DNA of 64,000 nt from Clostridium culturomicium (GTDB lineage Bacteria > Bacillota > Clostridia > Clostridiales > Clostridiaceae): assembly GCF_000821305.1 (NCBI RefSeq), contig NZ_CCXK01000015.1, positions 64,528-128,527 of the forward strand. Direction: 5' to 3'. Below the pieces are notes generated by a model. It saw nothing but the letters and a program-made list of their open reading frames with translations. It searched no databases and was not told the origin of the DNA. The translations under genes and the position numbers were made by a program. This document shows positions 8,261 to 17,473 of this stretch, one piece after another; within the stretch, counting starts at the first letter, position 1, and each line of letters starts with the position of its first letter.

Positions 8261-9289
8261 TTACCCCCTTAATAATTCCTTACATGATTCTCTTTCCTCA
8301 AGTTTTGTATCAAAAATGATTTGTTCATTTTCTTTCTTATTATCATTTATTAAATCTAATAAAAGCTCTATACTCTTTTCCCCCATCTCTTCTACTGGTT
8401 GCATTATAGTCGTTATTGACGGATGAAAATATAAGGAATAATCTATTCCATCAAAACCAATAACCGATATATCTTCTGGAATTTTAAATCCCCTATTTAA
8501 AATAGCTTTGCTTGCTCCAATAGCCATTATATCCGATGTTACAAACACTGCTGTAATTTTCAAATCTTTATCTAACAAGCGGTTCATAGCTTCATACCCT
8601 GAACTAAAGGTATACCCACCAATCTCAACCAGTTCTCGATTAAAATCAATATTATTTTGCTCTAATGCTTTCTTATATCCTTCATATCTTAATTTTCCTA
8701 CAGTCTTGTCCCCCTCACCAGTAGTTATAAGTCCAATAACGTTATGATTCAAGCTGCATATATAATTTACAGCCATAAAAGCTGCAGCAATATTATCAAT
8801 GTTAACACTTGAACATAAACCATCACCAGATAACTCTTCACTGCTGGTTGAAGCTAAAACTATTGGTATATGTAAATTTTCCATCTCTTCGTTATGAAGA
8901 TTGTCATAATTTCCACCAAGACATATAAGCCCTTTTAGTCGTTTTTCTTTAATAAGTTCTATAGCAGCTTCATTATCCTGCTGATTACTCTCATTATAAT
9001 GAAGTATCATTGTATAGCCTTTTGCATCAATTTTTTCTTCAATAAATTTCACCATATTAGAAAAGAATGGATTATGTATACCTTTAACTAAAACTCCTAT
9101 ACTCTTTGAAGCATTTCGCTTTAAATTTCTGGCACTGTTATTTGGTATATAATTATTGTCTTTCATTATTTCTAAGACTTTTCTTCTAGTTTCATCCTTA
9201 ACGTCTGGATGATTATTCAGAACCCTTGATACAGTACTAACTCCAACCCCTGAGATTCTAGCGATATCTTTAATATTAATACTACCCAT
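8261..9289 (-). CDS. LacI-family transcriptional regulator
   Basis: 342 residues. The N-terminal helix-turn-helix INIKDIARISGVGVSTVSRV and the hinge region up to about residue 60 are followed by a periplasmic-binding-protein-like sugar-sensor domain. The effector is unknown. It is encoded just upstream of the sugar ATPase, so it probably controls carbohydrate uptake. A LacI-type operator (TGGTAACGTTGCCA, 9318-9331) lies 29 nt upstream of its start, which suggests autoregulation. Confidence 0.93.
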   Translation of the reverse strand: MGSINIKDIARISGVGVSTVSRVLNNHPDVKDETRRKVLEIMKDNNYIPNNSARNLKRNASKSIGVLVKGIHNPFFSNMVKFIEEKIDAKGYTMILHYNESNQQDNEAAIELIKEKRLKGLICLGGNYDNLHNEEMENLHIPIVLASTSSEELSGDGLCSSVNIDNIAAAFMAVNYICSLNHNVIGLITTGEGDKTVGKLRYEGYKKALEQNNIDFNRELVEIGGYTFSSGYEAMNRLLDKDLKITAVFVTSDIMAIGASKAILNRGFKIPEDISVIGFDGIDYSLYFHPSITTIMQPVEEMGEKSIELLLDLINDNKKENEQIIFDTKLEERESCKELLRG

Positions 9290-9317
9290 AACTATACCTC
9301 ATATTATAATAATCCAT

Positions 9318-9331
9318 TGGTAACGTTGCCA
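9318..9331. promoter_or_regulatory. LacI-type operator upstream of the lacI gene
   Basis: TGGTAACGTTGCCA is a near-perfect palindrome (12 of 14 positions symmetric) with the central CG typical of LacI/GalR operators, placed just before the lacI-family start at 9289. The rest of the 333-nt gap to 9623 is AT-rich and holds one further promoter (9547-9575). Confidence 0.65.
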
Positions 9332-9546
9332 CCTATTAAGGAACATAAATTTTTTACCTAATATTTACTTATAATTATATCATATGTATATTGTAATGCA
9401 ATGCAATATTCTATATTTTTTAAATCTTCAAACTTAGCATTTTTTATAATTCTTTAACTATACATATTCACTACGGCTTCATGTCATGTATTTTTTTTAA
9501 ATTTTATTATCCATTTGTAAATTTACATATATCGGTATTTTTTACG

Positions 9547-9575
9547 TTGATTAGTTCTAAAGTTAATGTTAAAAT
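9547..9575 (+). promoter_or_regulatory. SigA-type promoter for the 125-residue ORF
   Basis: TTGATT, a 17-nt spacer, then TAAAAT. The -10 box ends about 47 nt before the ORF at 9623. Close to vegetative consensus, with the correct spacing. Confidence 0.55.
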
Positions 9576-9622
9576 AATATGTAAAATATATAAGGTTTAA
9601 TCAAAGGAGAGTGAGTTAAGTA

Positions 9623-10000
9623 ATGGTAATAAAACTAACAGTAAGAAGTATTATGAACTTAGGTCTATGGGGTAGACTTTGCGAATATAAAGGGTGGGAC
9701 AAACTTATAGTTAGAGAAGGTTTAATCTCCCTAGATAGTGAAGTTGAATTTGATGATGAGTTTCTAAAGAAAGATGTCGTTCCAATAGAAAAACTTAAAA
9801 TATTTTTATTCAATGTAGATACTGAAGACGCTAAGTACTGCGGCACTCTTTTAGCAACCGATTTAGAAGATGCCAAAGTTAGGGTTGGAATGATCCACAA
9901 CGCTTCAACTATAACAACAATTCAAGAAATTGATAAAGAAAGTCTATTTAATATGAAAAATAAACATATGGTACTTGCTCGTATACCACTTCATAAGTAA
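9623..10000 (+). CDS. Uncharacterised 125-residue protein
   Basis: No family recognised. It is soluble-looking, with no signal peptide or membrane segment, an acidic centre (DSEVEFDDEFLKKD) and a hydrophobic-acidic second half. It has its own promoter (9547-9575), a GGAG-type ribosome site at about 9606-9609 and a strong terminator immediately after the stop, so it is a self-contained single-gene unit. Composition and codon use look like the neighbours. Gene reality is likely; function is unknown. Confidence 0.75.
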   Translation: MVIKLTVRSIMNLGLWGRLCEYKGWDKLIVREGLISLDSEVEFDDEFLKKDVVPIEKLKIFLFNVDTEDAKYCGTLLATDLEDAKVRVGMIHNASTITTIQEIDKESLFNMKNKHMVLARIPLHK

Positions 10001-10007
10001 AACAAAT

Positions 10008-10047
10008 AACCTTGATGAAATAATTTCATCAAGGTTTACTTTTTTGT
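10008..10047 (+). terminator. Terminator after the 125-residue ORF
   Basis: Stem AACCTTGATGAAAT/ATTTCATCAAGGTT with a tight loop, followed by TTACTTTTTT. Confidence 0.9.
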
Positions 10048-10140
10048 ATTTTTTATATTTCTAATATAGTTTACATTGTAGTAAGATATAAATATACTAA
10101 TTATTAAAAATTTTCAAAATAATATTAAGAAGGATATTTA

Positions 10141-10749
10141 ATGAATATTTTAAGACAACTAAATTCCCTGCCACTATATGCTGTTTGTTGTACCATAATA
10201 CTACTAGTTATCATTCTATGCATAGTTTTTATTTTAAAATCTTATCGTACTGGCTTGAAAATTGGCATGGATAAATCAGTTTTAAAGAACGTTATGATTA
10301 GTAGTGCATCCTTTACTATCATCCCAAGTATCAGCATACTCTTAGGGGTAATTGCTCTTTCAGGTACTCTCGTAATTCCTTTACCATGGATGCGTTTAAG
10401 CATTATAGGAGCACTTCATTATGAAACTACAGTAGCAGAAATTGCTGCCACAAGTACAGGTATGAGTGGTTTAGTAGCTTCAGAAATGACAGCTCAATCC
10501 TATACTTCATATTGCCATGATTGCAATGTTTATCGGACTTTGTAGTGCATATCTTTGCAGCTATGTTGGAATGGCCGTCAGAACTAATACTTGCACGCCT
10601 TTATTAGTTGCTTTAATGGGGGCTGCTTTACTTATATTAAAAATAAAACTCACGCTGCTTGGCTAGACAACTTCTCCCTTGCTGGAAGTATGCTTATTTC
10701 CATGGCTGGAGCCGTAATTATAAATTTAGCTACAGGAGGTTTAATCTGA
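10141..10749 (+). pseudogene. Broken DUF5058-like membrane protein
   Basis: The start (MNILRQLNSLPLYAVCC) and the segment WMRLSIIGALHYETTVAEIA resemble DUF5058 membrane proteins. The frame is lost near 10505, continues one frame over (AMIAMFIGLCSAYLCSYVGM), and returns to the first frame near 10620, ending LISMAGAVIINLATGGLI. One insertion and one compensating deletion are therefore needed to restore a protein of about 200 residues. The stop TGA overlaps the next start (ATGA at 10747), so this was the first gene of an operon. Transport substrate is unknown. Confidence 0.8.
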
Positions 10750-11434
10750 TGACACCTGAAGAAAAATCAACCTATTTTGAAAATTATAATAACGAAATAC
10801 AGCGAATCGGAAAATTAGGATTAGTAATTTTTATCAGTTTAACTATTGGGATTCCCTTTATGATTGGGGTAGTCCTAGGAACTATGCCTGACCTGAAAAG
10901 CATCGGAGAAGGACTGCTTAAAATACTTCCTGTATATCTCCCAAGCTGTATAGTTGAATTTATAATTTATGTACCTATGCTTGGTGCTGTGGAAGTTATT
11001 TAGCCTTCATGACTGGAAACTTATCTAATTTAAAAACCCCATGTACTATAACAGCTAGAGAAATGGCAAAAGCTAAAGCTGGTACACCAGAAAATGAAAT
11101 AATCAGCACTCTTTCCATAGCAATAAGAAGCTTAGTAACTATCCTTGTAATTTTTATTGGTGTAATACTTCTTGTTCCATTACAACCAGTGTTGCAAAAT
11201 CCAGTTCTTCCAGCTTTCAACAATGTTGTTCCTGCCTTATTCGGCGCCTTAGGGTTTATGTACTTAGGAATGTGTCTAAAGCTAACAATCCTGCCTGTGA
11301 CAGTTATGCCCCTTCTATATATCCTGCTTCCTGGTCTAATAAAGCAGAATTCTCTCATGATTGTTCCTGCTGGGGCTATAGCCCTTGCTGTAGGCTTTAT
11401 CCTATTTAAGAAAAATAAAATACATTTAAATTAA
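10749..11434 (+). pseudogene. Broken second membrane protein of the decayed transporter operon
   Basis: Starts MTPEEKSTYFENYNNE at 10749, overlapping the previous stop. Hydrophobic segments follow (LVIFISLTIGIPFMIGVVLG). Near 10990 the frame breaks at VPMLGAVEVI-stop and resumes in another frame as SYLAFMTGNLSNLKTP, through several membrane helices, to 11434. One single-base indel would restore a protein of about 228 residues. It pairs with the DUF5058-like gene upstream and the M20 peptidase downstream; the three probably formed an uptake-and-hydrolysis unit. Confidence 0.75.
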
Positions 11435-11453
11435 TTTTATGGAGGTTTATATT

Positions 11454-12904
11454 ATGATACTTAAATTATGTCTTGGAATATTCCTGATTATTTTCATTCT
11501 TTTAGCCATAACCTTAATAAAAACACTTTTAGTTCCAAACCCTAACAAGGTTACTGAAATACCAACTCCAATTGATATTAACAAAGCTAATGATTATGGC
11601 TCTTCCTTATCAAAGCTAATTAAAATTGAAACCATATCTTCAAGGATGATAATAGCAGAGAGAAGTTTTTTCTATTTCATAAAGAACTTGAAAACCTCTT
11701 TCCCTTAATCCATAAAAACTGCGAAAAGATGGTATTCAATGTCAGTCTACTTTTCAAGTGTGGAGGCGAAAGTAATCAAAAACCTATAATGCTCATGAGC
11801 CACCATGATGTTGTTGAAGCTCCTGGGAACTAGACACATCCTCCTTTTAGTGGTGAAATTGCAGATGGAGTTTTATGGGGCCGTGGAACAGTTGATACTA
11901 AGGGTAATCTTTTCTGCTTTTTAACTGCAGTAGAGGAACTTATTGCTGAAGGCTTCATACCCAAAACTGATATTTACTTAACCAGTACCTGTACTGAAGA
12001 GTGGGCTGGTGAAGGTGGTTGTCTAATCAACGAATATTTTAAATCTAATAATATAAAACTTGAAATGATTCTTGATGAAGGTGGAATGGTTGCAGATGAG
12101 CCTATAAAAGGAGTTCTTGGTAAATATGCCATGATTGGAGTTCTTGAAAAAGGAATTGGAGATCTTAAATTTACTGCTAGAGGTTCTGGGGGGCATGCAT
12201 CCGCACCACCTCTTAATTCACCCATATTAAGACTTGCAGCTTTTATAAATCAAGTTGAATCTCATAATCCCTTCAAAATTGAATTTAATAGCACTGTCAT
12301 AGAAATGTACAAAAGACTTACTCCATCCATGAGTTTTCCAATGAAGTATATCTTCTCAAATCTATGGCTCTTTAAACCTTTATTAAAAAAATTAATTCCA
12401 TCCATCAGTTCAGCAGGAACAGCAATGTTAAAAACAACTTATGCTTTTACAACCCAAAAAGGTTCTGCTGGTTTAAATGTTTTACCTCAAGAAGCTTATG
12501 TAACAGCTAACATGCGTTTCATTCCTCACCAAGGTACTGATGAAAGTATTAAAATAATTTCTGATATTGCTAAACAATACAATATTGAAACAGAAGTTAT
12601 TCATAAAGGATATCCTTGTCCAGTCGTGGATTACAATAGTCCTATTTTCAAATTAGTTGAAGATACAGTTAAAAAGATTTATCCAGGTGTACCCTCAACT
12701 CCATATGTAATGACTGGAGCAACAGACTGAAAATTTTTCAGCGATGTATGTGAAAATAGTATCCGCTTCGCTCCACTTTCAATATCTGCTAAGCAAATGG
12801 ATAGTGTCCATGCTCTTGATGAAAATATAGATATCCCTACTTTAGTTACAGGCGTTGACTTCTTTAAAACTATATTATCTGATTGGAATAAAATTTATAG
12901 TTAA
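11454..12904 (+). pseudogene. Broken M20-family metallopeptidase (carboxypeptidase S-like)
   Basis: Begins with a membrane anchor (MILKLCLGIFLIIFILLAIT). The frame shifts near 11642, where one base appears missing, and then reads KDDNSREKFFLFHKELENLF and MLMSHHDVVEAP. A TAG at 11833-11835 falls where relatives have Trp before THPPFSG. Metal-site landmarks GRGTVDTKGN and CTEEWAGEGG remain. A TGA at 12728-12730 interrupts GATD-stop-KFFSDVCENS. The reading frame otherwise runs to TAA at 12902. One frameshift plus two nonsense changes point to real decay, not one sequencing error. Confidence 0.88.
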
Positions 12905-12906
12905 AA

Positions 12907-12945
12907 AATAAGCAGTAAGCTTTAAAGCTTACTGCTTATTTTATA
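12907..12945. terminator. Terminator between the M20 pseudogene and the 90-residue ORF
   Basis: Perfect stem AATAAGCAGTAAGCTT/AAGCTTACTGCTTATT followed by TTATATTT on the plus strand. It probably serves both converging units. Confidence 0.85.
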
Positions 12946-12954
12946 TTTAAATTA

Positions 12955-13227
12955 TTAAATTTCCTTTAACTGAATGTGATGTGCAAAATGAAGAACTACG
13001 TCTCTTTCAATATGTTCTATAGAGGTTCTAATATGCTCTCCATTTAAACTAATTATTAATTCATTAGTATTGCTATTTCGCCCTAAATAAGTCATCAATT
13101 TAGAACGAGTCATACTAACTGGTATACTTTCTCCGTTAATCCTTTTAACAATTCCAATAGTTTTTCCATCATTCCTAAACTTTCTGTTTTTTGTATTAAG
13201 ATCCCTAACATTTGCTTCTATTACCAT
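12955..13227 (-). CDS. Uncharacterised 90-residue basic protein
   Basis: No family recognised. It is soluble, lysine/arginine-rich in the first third (RDLNTKNRKFRNDGKTIG) and ends in a histidine-containing stretch (FAHHIQLKEI). A GGAGG-type ribosome site precedes the ATG at 13227. It is a single gene, converging on the decayed M20 operon and sharing the terminator at 12907. The beta-rich, basic sequence could suit a small regulatory or nucleic-acid-associated protein, but nothing specific supports that. Confidence 0.7.
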   Translation of the reverse strand: MVIEANVRDLNTKNRKFRNDGKTIGIVKRINGESIPVSMTRSKLMTYLGRNSNTNELIISLNGEHIRTSIEHIERDVVLHFAHHIQLKEI

Positions 13228-13341
13228 AACGCACCTCCATTTTTTAACAAACAGTAAATACTTACCTTTATATTTGTAATGTATTTATATTAAGGTCATT
13301 ATGGTTTTATTCCTATGAATTTAATGTAGTTACCCTAAACT

Positions 13342-14094
13342 TTATTTAATAATAAGCTCTATCGGACAATGATCTGAGCCAAATATTTCTGTGTGAATTT
13401 TAGCAGATACAAGTCTGTCCTTTAAACTCTCCGATGTACAGAAATAATCAATTCTCCATCCGGCATTCTTTTCTCTTGCTTTAAATCTATATGACCACCA
13501 TGAATACACCCCTTCTGTATCTGGATAAAAGTGTCTAAAGGTATCAATAAACCCTGCATCTAACAGTTCAGTAAACTTTCCTCTCTCTTCATCCGTAAAG
13601 CCAGCATTTTTCCTATTAGATTTTGGATTTTTTAAATCAATTTCCTGATGTGCTACATTTAAATCTCCACATACTATAACAGGTTTAACTTCTTCTAATC
13701 TTTTTAAATATGCCCTAAATTCATCCTCCCAAATCATCCTATAATCAAGCCTCGCAAGCTCCGACTTTGAATTTGGAGTATAAACTGTTACCAGATAAAA
13801 ATCCTCAAATTCGCATGCAATTACTCTTCCTTCTTTATCATGCTCCTCAATTCCCAAGCCATAACTTACACTTAAAGGCTCTTGTTTAGTAAACACAGCT
13901 GTACCAGAATAGCCTTTCTTCTCAGCATAATTCCAATATTGATGATATCCCTTCAAGTCTAAATCAATCTGACCCTCTTGAAGTTTACTTTCTTGAATAC
14001 AAAATATATCTGCATCCTCTTCTTTGAAAAAATCTAAAAATCCTTTTTGAACACAAGCTCTAATCCCGTTAACATTCCAGGATATTAATTTCAT
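13342..14094 (-). CDS. exoA: Exodeoxyribonuclease III / AP endonuclease
   Basis: 250 residues of the ExoIII/APE1 endonuclease-exonuclease-phosphatase fold. Active-site residues are all visible: N7 (ISWNVNGIR), E35 (IQESK), D144 and N146 (CGDLNVAH), and D241-H242 (GSDHCP). It cleaves DNA at abasic sites in base-excision repair. Length and motifs match the Bacillus ExoA type. It appears to be a single gene, with no obvious partner. Confidence 0.95.
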   Translation of the reverse strand: MKLISWNVNGIRACVQKGFLDFFKEEDADIFCIQESKLQEGQIDLDLKGYHQYWNYAEKKGYSGTAVFTKQEPLSVSYGLGIEEHDKEGRVIACEFEDFYLVTVYTPNSKSELARLDYRMIWEDEFRAYLKRLEEVKPVIVCGDLNVAHQEIDLKNPKSNRKNAGFTDEERGKFTELLDAGFIDTFRHFYPDTEGVYSWWSYRFKAREKNAGWRIDYFCTSESLKDRLVSAKIHTEIFGSDHCPIELIIK

Positions 14095-14133
14095 ATGTAC
14101 CTCATCCCTTCTATCTCAATTCTGTTTATATAT

Positions 14134-14898
14134 TTAATTATACTTCAAATACTGCCTTACAATAGCCATTACTTCATTATTTTTCAAATCCAAATAAAAT
14201 AAAAGTCTATCTTCATCATCACAATTATTATAGTTTTCTATATATTTCTGTAAACCTTCAAAATCAACATTCACTAATTTTCCTGAACCTCTCTGTTCAT
14301 GATTAATTTCCATTTCTATTAATTCAAAAACCGGGAATTTATTGATTTTATAAACTTCCTTATCATAGCTTAAATTTCTAACATAATATTCTCTTTTATT
14401 TATTACATTCCCATACTCATCTCTTTCAACTTCATTATCTTTAACAGCTTCATCTAAAGCCTGTTCTCCTCTATAAAACTCTACAGTATCAAACTCAATA
14501 TTCATCTCATTATTACTATTAATATAAATATTTCTTATATATCCTACTTTCCTATCATATACATTTTCTTTAACATTTAAAATTAAATTAACACCATAAT
14601 TATAAACTTCAGTACACCCTTCATACATATACTTACCTGGAGTGTCAGTATGTGCTATCTTGTCCCAAATTACCTTATCTTTGATTATTACCCCTTTTTC
14701 AAGAATATCAATCTCCTCTGGAAGAATATAAATATCATCTTGATAAACCTCATCATCCAAATTTACAAGCTTCACGCAATCTTCTTTTACAGCTTCTATG
14801 ACGCTATTGTTCTCAACATCTTTTGTTATTTTTAATCCAACAAAAATCAGAATTACAATTAAAGAAATAAAAACTTTTACTCTTGCTTCACTCTTCAT
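14134..14898 (-). CDS. Uncharacterised membrane-anchored protein, about 254 residues
   Basis: No family recognised. One N-terminal hydrophobic segment (VFISLIVILIFVGL) follows a basic start, so the remaining 230 residues are probably outside the membrane. These are acidic and beta-rich, with several charged tyrosine/asparagine stretches. The ATG at 14898 is chosen because GGGGTGAAGGAA precedes it; a GTG at 14907 in the same frame is the alternative. It lies between exoA and deoD with no evident operon link. Confidence 0.7.
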   Translation of the reverse strand: MKSEARVKVFISLIVILIFVGLKITKDVENNSVIEAVKEDCVKLVNLDDEVYQDDIYILPEEIDILEKGVIIKDKVIWDKIAHTDTPGKYMYEGCTEVYNYGVNLILNVKENVYDRKVGYIRNIYINSNNEMNIEFDTVEFYRGEQALDEAVKDNEVERDEYGNVINKREYYVRNLSYDKEVYKINKFPVFELIEMEINHEQRGSGKLVNVDFEGLQKYIENYNNCDDEDRLLFYLDLKNNEVMAIVRQYLKYN

Positions 14899-14954
14899 TT
14901 CCTTCACCCCGATTTAAATACTGTAATAAATCTAATTAAAAGTACTAACAAAAA

Positions 14955-15000
14955 AATATACTATATATAAACCCCTCTAGGATTCTATATATAGTATATT
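14955..15000 (-). terminator. Terminator after deoD
   Basis: Perfect 15-bp stem AATATACTATATATA/TATATATAGTATATT with a 16-nt loop, followed on the minus strand by seven T. Confidence 0.8.
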
Positions 15001-15030
15001 ACTTATTACGATTTAATATTAAATATAATT

Positions 15031-15744
15031 TTATGCCAATTCAAGTGCTATTTCCATCATCTTAGTAAAGGTTTCTTGTCTTTCTTCAGCTGTAGTAAAC
15101 TCTCCTTTAGTTGGACAATCAGAAATAGTTAATATAGCTAAAGCATTAACCCCGGCTCTTGCTGCATTCATATAAAGAGCTGCCGCTTCCATCTCAACAG
15201 CACATACTCCCATCTTACTCCACTTTGTATCCATCACATCTTCTCCCTCTCCATAGAAGCAGTCAGATGATAAGATATTTCCAACTTCAAAATCAATTCC
15301 CTTTTCTCTTGCAACTCTTACAGCCTTTTCTAATAATTCAAAACTGCAAATTGGAGCGAAAGTTCCTGGTAAACCGAAATGACTACCATAATTAGAGTTT
15401 GTTGAAGCTCCCATACCAAACACTATATCACGTATTTTTAAATTACCATATCCACCTGCAGAACCAATTCTTATAAGATTTTTACAACCATAAAAATTGA
15501 TTAACTCATAAGAATATATAGCCATTGATGGTATTCCCATCCCTGTTCCCTGTACGGATATTTTCTTTCCCTTATAAGTGCCAGTATACCCAAACATACC
15601 TCTAACAGTATTATACTGTACAACATCTTCTAAGTAATTATCAGCTATAAATTTAGCTCTCAATGGATCTCCTGGTAATAAAACTGTTTCAGCAATATCC
15701 CCTACTAAAGCAGCATTATGTGGTGTTGGTACAAAATTACTCAT
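15031..15744 (-). CDS. deoD: Purine-nucleoside phosphorylase, DeoD type
   Basis: 237 residues of the bacterial hexameric PNP family. Motifs include LPGDPLRAKFIA (phosphate and sugar site), GTGMGIPSMAIYSYELI, RIGSAGGYG and VEMEAAALYM, whose Glu contacts ribose. It splits purine nucleosides with phosphate to free base and ribose-1-phosphate in salvage. A GGAGGA ribosome site precedes the ATG at 15744. The upstream gap of about 270 nt is AT-rich and then filled by the repeat elements at 15844-16022; no purine riboswitch was recognised. Confidence 0.96.
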   Translation of the reverse strand: MSNFVPTPHNAALVGDIAETVLLPGDPLRAKFIADNYLEDVVQYNTVRGMFGYTGTYKGKKISVQGTGMGIPSMAIYSYELINFYGCKNLIRIGSAGGYGNLKIRDIVFGMGASTNSNYGSHFGLPGTFAPICSFELLEKAVRVAREKGIDFEVGNILSSDCFYGEGEDVMDTKWSKMGVCAVEMEAAALYMNAARAGVNALAILTISDCPTKGEFTTAEERQETFTKMMEIALELA

Positions 15745-15843
15745 TTCAAATTCCTCCTATATATCACATTACAATTATATCTTATATTTATATCATTACA
15801 TAATCAACCTTAATAAGCTAATGTTAAATCATTATTCTTTTTT

Positions 15844-15917
15844 AAGGAAACTCCTTCTCATATTCATTCAAAGGAGTAAGTTCATGTTAACCAAATCATA
15901 GATTTGGACATTCACTT
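15844..15917 (+). repeat. Intergenic two-hairpin repeat, copy A
   Basis: Full-length copy: AAGGAAACTCCTT, loop, AAGGAGTAAGTTC, short linker, then CCAAATCATAGATTTGG and a CACTT end. First stem ACTCCTT/AAGGAGT, second CCAAATC/GATTTGG. It is joined head-to-tail with copy B. Confidence 0.92.
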
Positions 15918-16022
15918 AAGGAAACTCCTTCTCATATTCATTCAAAGGAGTAAGTTCGTGTTAACCTAACTATAGATGCACTTTGTGAAAGTTCCACTAA
16001 CCAAAGATTCGGAGTGTCACTT
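15918..16022 (+). repeat. Intergenic two-hairpin repeat, copy B plus a partial third unit
   Basis: The first hairpin (15918-15954) is identical to copy A. The second hairpin is decayed (CCTAACTATAGATGCA), and a partial unit GTGAAAGTTCCACTAACC follows, ending GGAGTGTCACTT. The last bases contain the stop codon of the MFS gene (TGA, complement of 16017-16019). Confidence 0.88.
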
Positions 16023-17291
16023 AAAAGTAATTGTCTTTTTCTTGAATTTGCAATTACACTCTGCCTTCTCTACCATTTTATTAGCCATATATTTTCTTAC
16101 TCTTAAGTAGAAAAAAATAACCGCTATAATAAGCAACACTGCCCCATAAACATAATTAGCTCTATATCCAAAATGATTTAAAATATATCCTCCTAAAAAG
16201 TTTCCTAAAGCAACTGAAACACCATTAATTAACATTTTTACCGAAGCAAACACATCTCTTTTATCCAAGGCTATATTACTCATCATCAAACTTTCAAAAG
16301 AAGATGCAATCATAAACGCAAAAATACATCTTATAATTAATATTCCTATAAACACATTTGTATTACTTACAATAGAAAGTAAAGCACAACAGCCTATTGC
16401 TCCAGCAAAAATTATTACATTAAATTTCTCTACGCCTAGTTTATCAATAATTGTAGGCATTAAAACTATGCCTATCATACTTAAAATCGTTAAGATAAAC
16501 GAAATATATGAAATTGAACTATTTTTAAGATTAAAAGCAATTTTTAATATAAGATTATTATATGGACCTACCCCTGAAAAGCTTAAAGTTGCCAAAAATA
16601 AAAGAATTTCAAACCGTCTAATACTCACATCTTGCTTTATTGCTGAAATTGATTGAGCCAATAATCTTTTTGCCTCTCCACCATCAGCATCCACAGTTAT
16701 ATCTTTAGGTAGTAAAAAGTATCTAGCAAGCCCGGCAGAAAATAACATAATAAAAGAACAAAAAAATAGCCTTCTATATCCATGATGCATAAAGTAAGGT
16801 ATTCTGTCCATATTCCCAGCAACCAATATACCCACGGCATTTGCTATTAGTGATGCTGAATACTTATAGCTATATGCACAACACTCTTTACATCCTGTTG
16901 TATAAGAATATAATAACTGAAGTTCAGTTACCTGTATTAAAGAAGTTCCAATGCTTATTATTATTTGACCTGCTAATAATATAAAAAAGCTTGCAAAAAA
17001 TACATTTATGACTATTCCAATTGATAAAATTCCTACTCCTAAACATAAAAGATTTTTTCTTCCAAAGATCTTTATAAACGGTCCTACAAAAAATCCTGCC
17101 AATCCAAACAATGAGCCTATTGAAAATATTAATCCAATAGCTTCTGGTGATAATCCAATAAAATTATAGTAAAGAATCTGTAAAAAATTAAAGATCCCCA
17201 TAGCAAGCGCCGATATAGCTTCACCTATAACTAATACATGAATACTCCTTGGGAAAGTTTTTATTGTATCTAATGTTTTTATACCAATCAT
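16017..17291 (-). CDS. Major facilitator superfamily transporter
   Basis: 424 residues with about 12 hydrophobic segments in two halves and a central cytoplasmic loop (about residues 195-215), the MFS layout. The first loop GFFVGPFIKIFGRKN resembles the MFS loop 2-3 motif. A CCAYSYKY stretch near residue 140 contains paired cysteines. Substrate cannot be told. Its last codon and stop lie inside a copy of the intergenic repeat, so the C-terminal KKKTITFK end may have been set by repeat insertion. Drug or sugar efflux are both possible. Confidence 0.85.
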   Translation of the reverse strand: MIGIKTLDTIKTFPRSIHVLVIGEAISALAMGIFNFLQILYYNFIGLSPEAIGLIFSIGSLFGLAGFFVGPFIKIFGRKNLLCLGVGILSIGIVINVFFASFFILLAGQIIISIGTSLIQVTELQLLYSYTTGCKECCAYSYKYSASLIANAVGILVAGNMDRIPYFMHHGYRRLFFCSFIMLFSAGLARYFLLPKDITVDADGGEAKRLLAQSISAIKQDVSIRRFEILLFLATLSFSGVGPYNNLILKIAFNLKNSSISYISFILTILSMIGIVLMPTIIDKLGVEKFNVIIFAGAIGCCALLSIVSNTNVFIGILIIRCIFAFMIASSFESLMMSNIALDKRDVFASVKMLINGVSVALGNFLGGYILNHFGYRANYVYGAVLLIIAVIFFYLRVRKYMANKMVEKAECNCKFKKKTITFK

Positions 17292-17352
17292 TTTCTGTCC
17301 ACCTTTAAAGTTTATTATTTATTTAGGGTGAACAAATATTTAATTGTTATAC

Positions 17353-17388
17353 AAAAACAGCTAGGAAAAATTTTCCTAGCTGTTTTTT
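17353..17388 (-). terminator. Terminator after truA
   Basis: Stem AAAAACAGCTAGGAAAAT/ATTTTCCTAGCTGTTTTT, followed by a T-rich run on the minus strand. Confidence 0.88.
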
Positions 17389-17410
17389 ATACCATTATAT
17401 TATTAATTTT

Positions 17411-17466
17411 AAGATTCACTCTGTGAAAGTTCGACTAACCCAATCATAGATTTGGAGTCTCACTTT
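17411..17466 (+). repeat. Intergenic repeat, copy C (second-hairpin half)
   Basis: CTCTGTGAAAGTTCGACTAA followed by CCCAATCATAGATTTGGAG and TCTCACTTT. It keeps the second hairpin and the variant upstream segment also seen at 15982. It sits 8 nt beyond the truA stop. Confidence 0.8.
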
Positions 17467-17473
17467 TTGAGTC

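Noticed and set aside
10141..12904. Assembly error explaining the broken operon
   Set aside because: Six separate lesions in 2.8 kb, including two nonsense substitutions, are unlikely as errors when flanking genes are clean.
15745..15843. Purine riboswitch upstream of deoD
   Set aside because: No three-way junction core motifs are visible; the gap is AT-rich and then enters the repeat array.
15844..15960. Possible CRISPR-like array in the tandem repeats
   Set aside because: Only two or three units, directly abutting without unique spacers, and similar copies are scattered singly elsewhere; no cas genes are seen.
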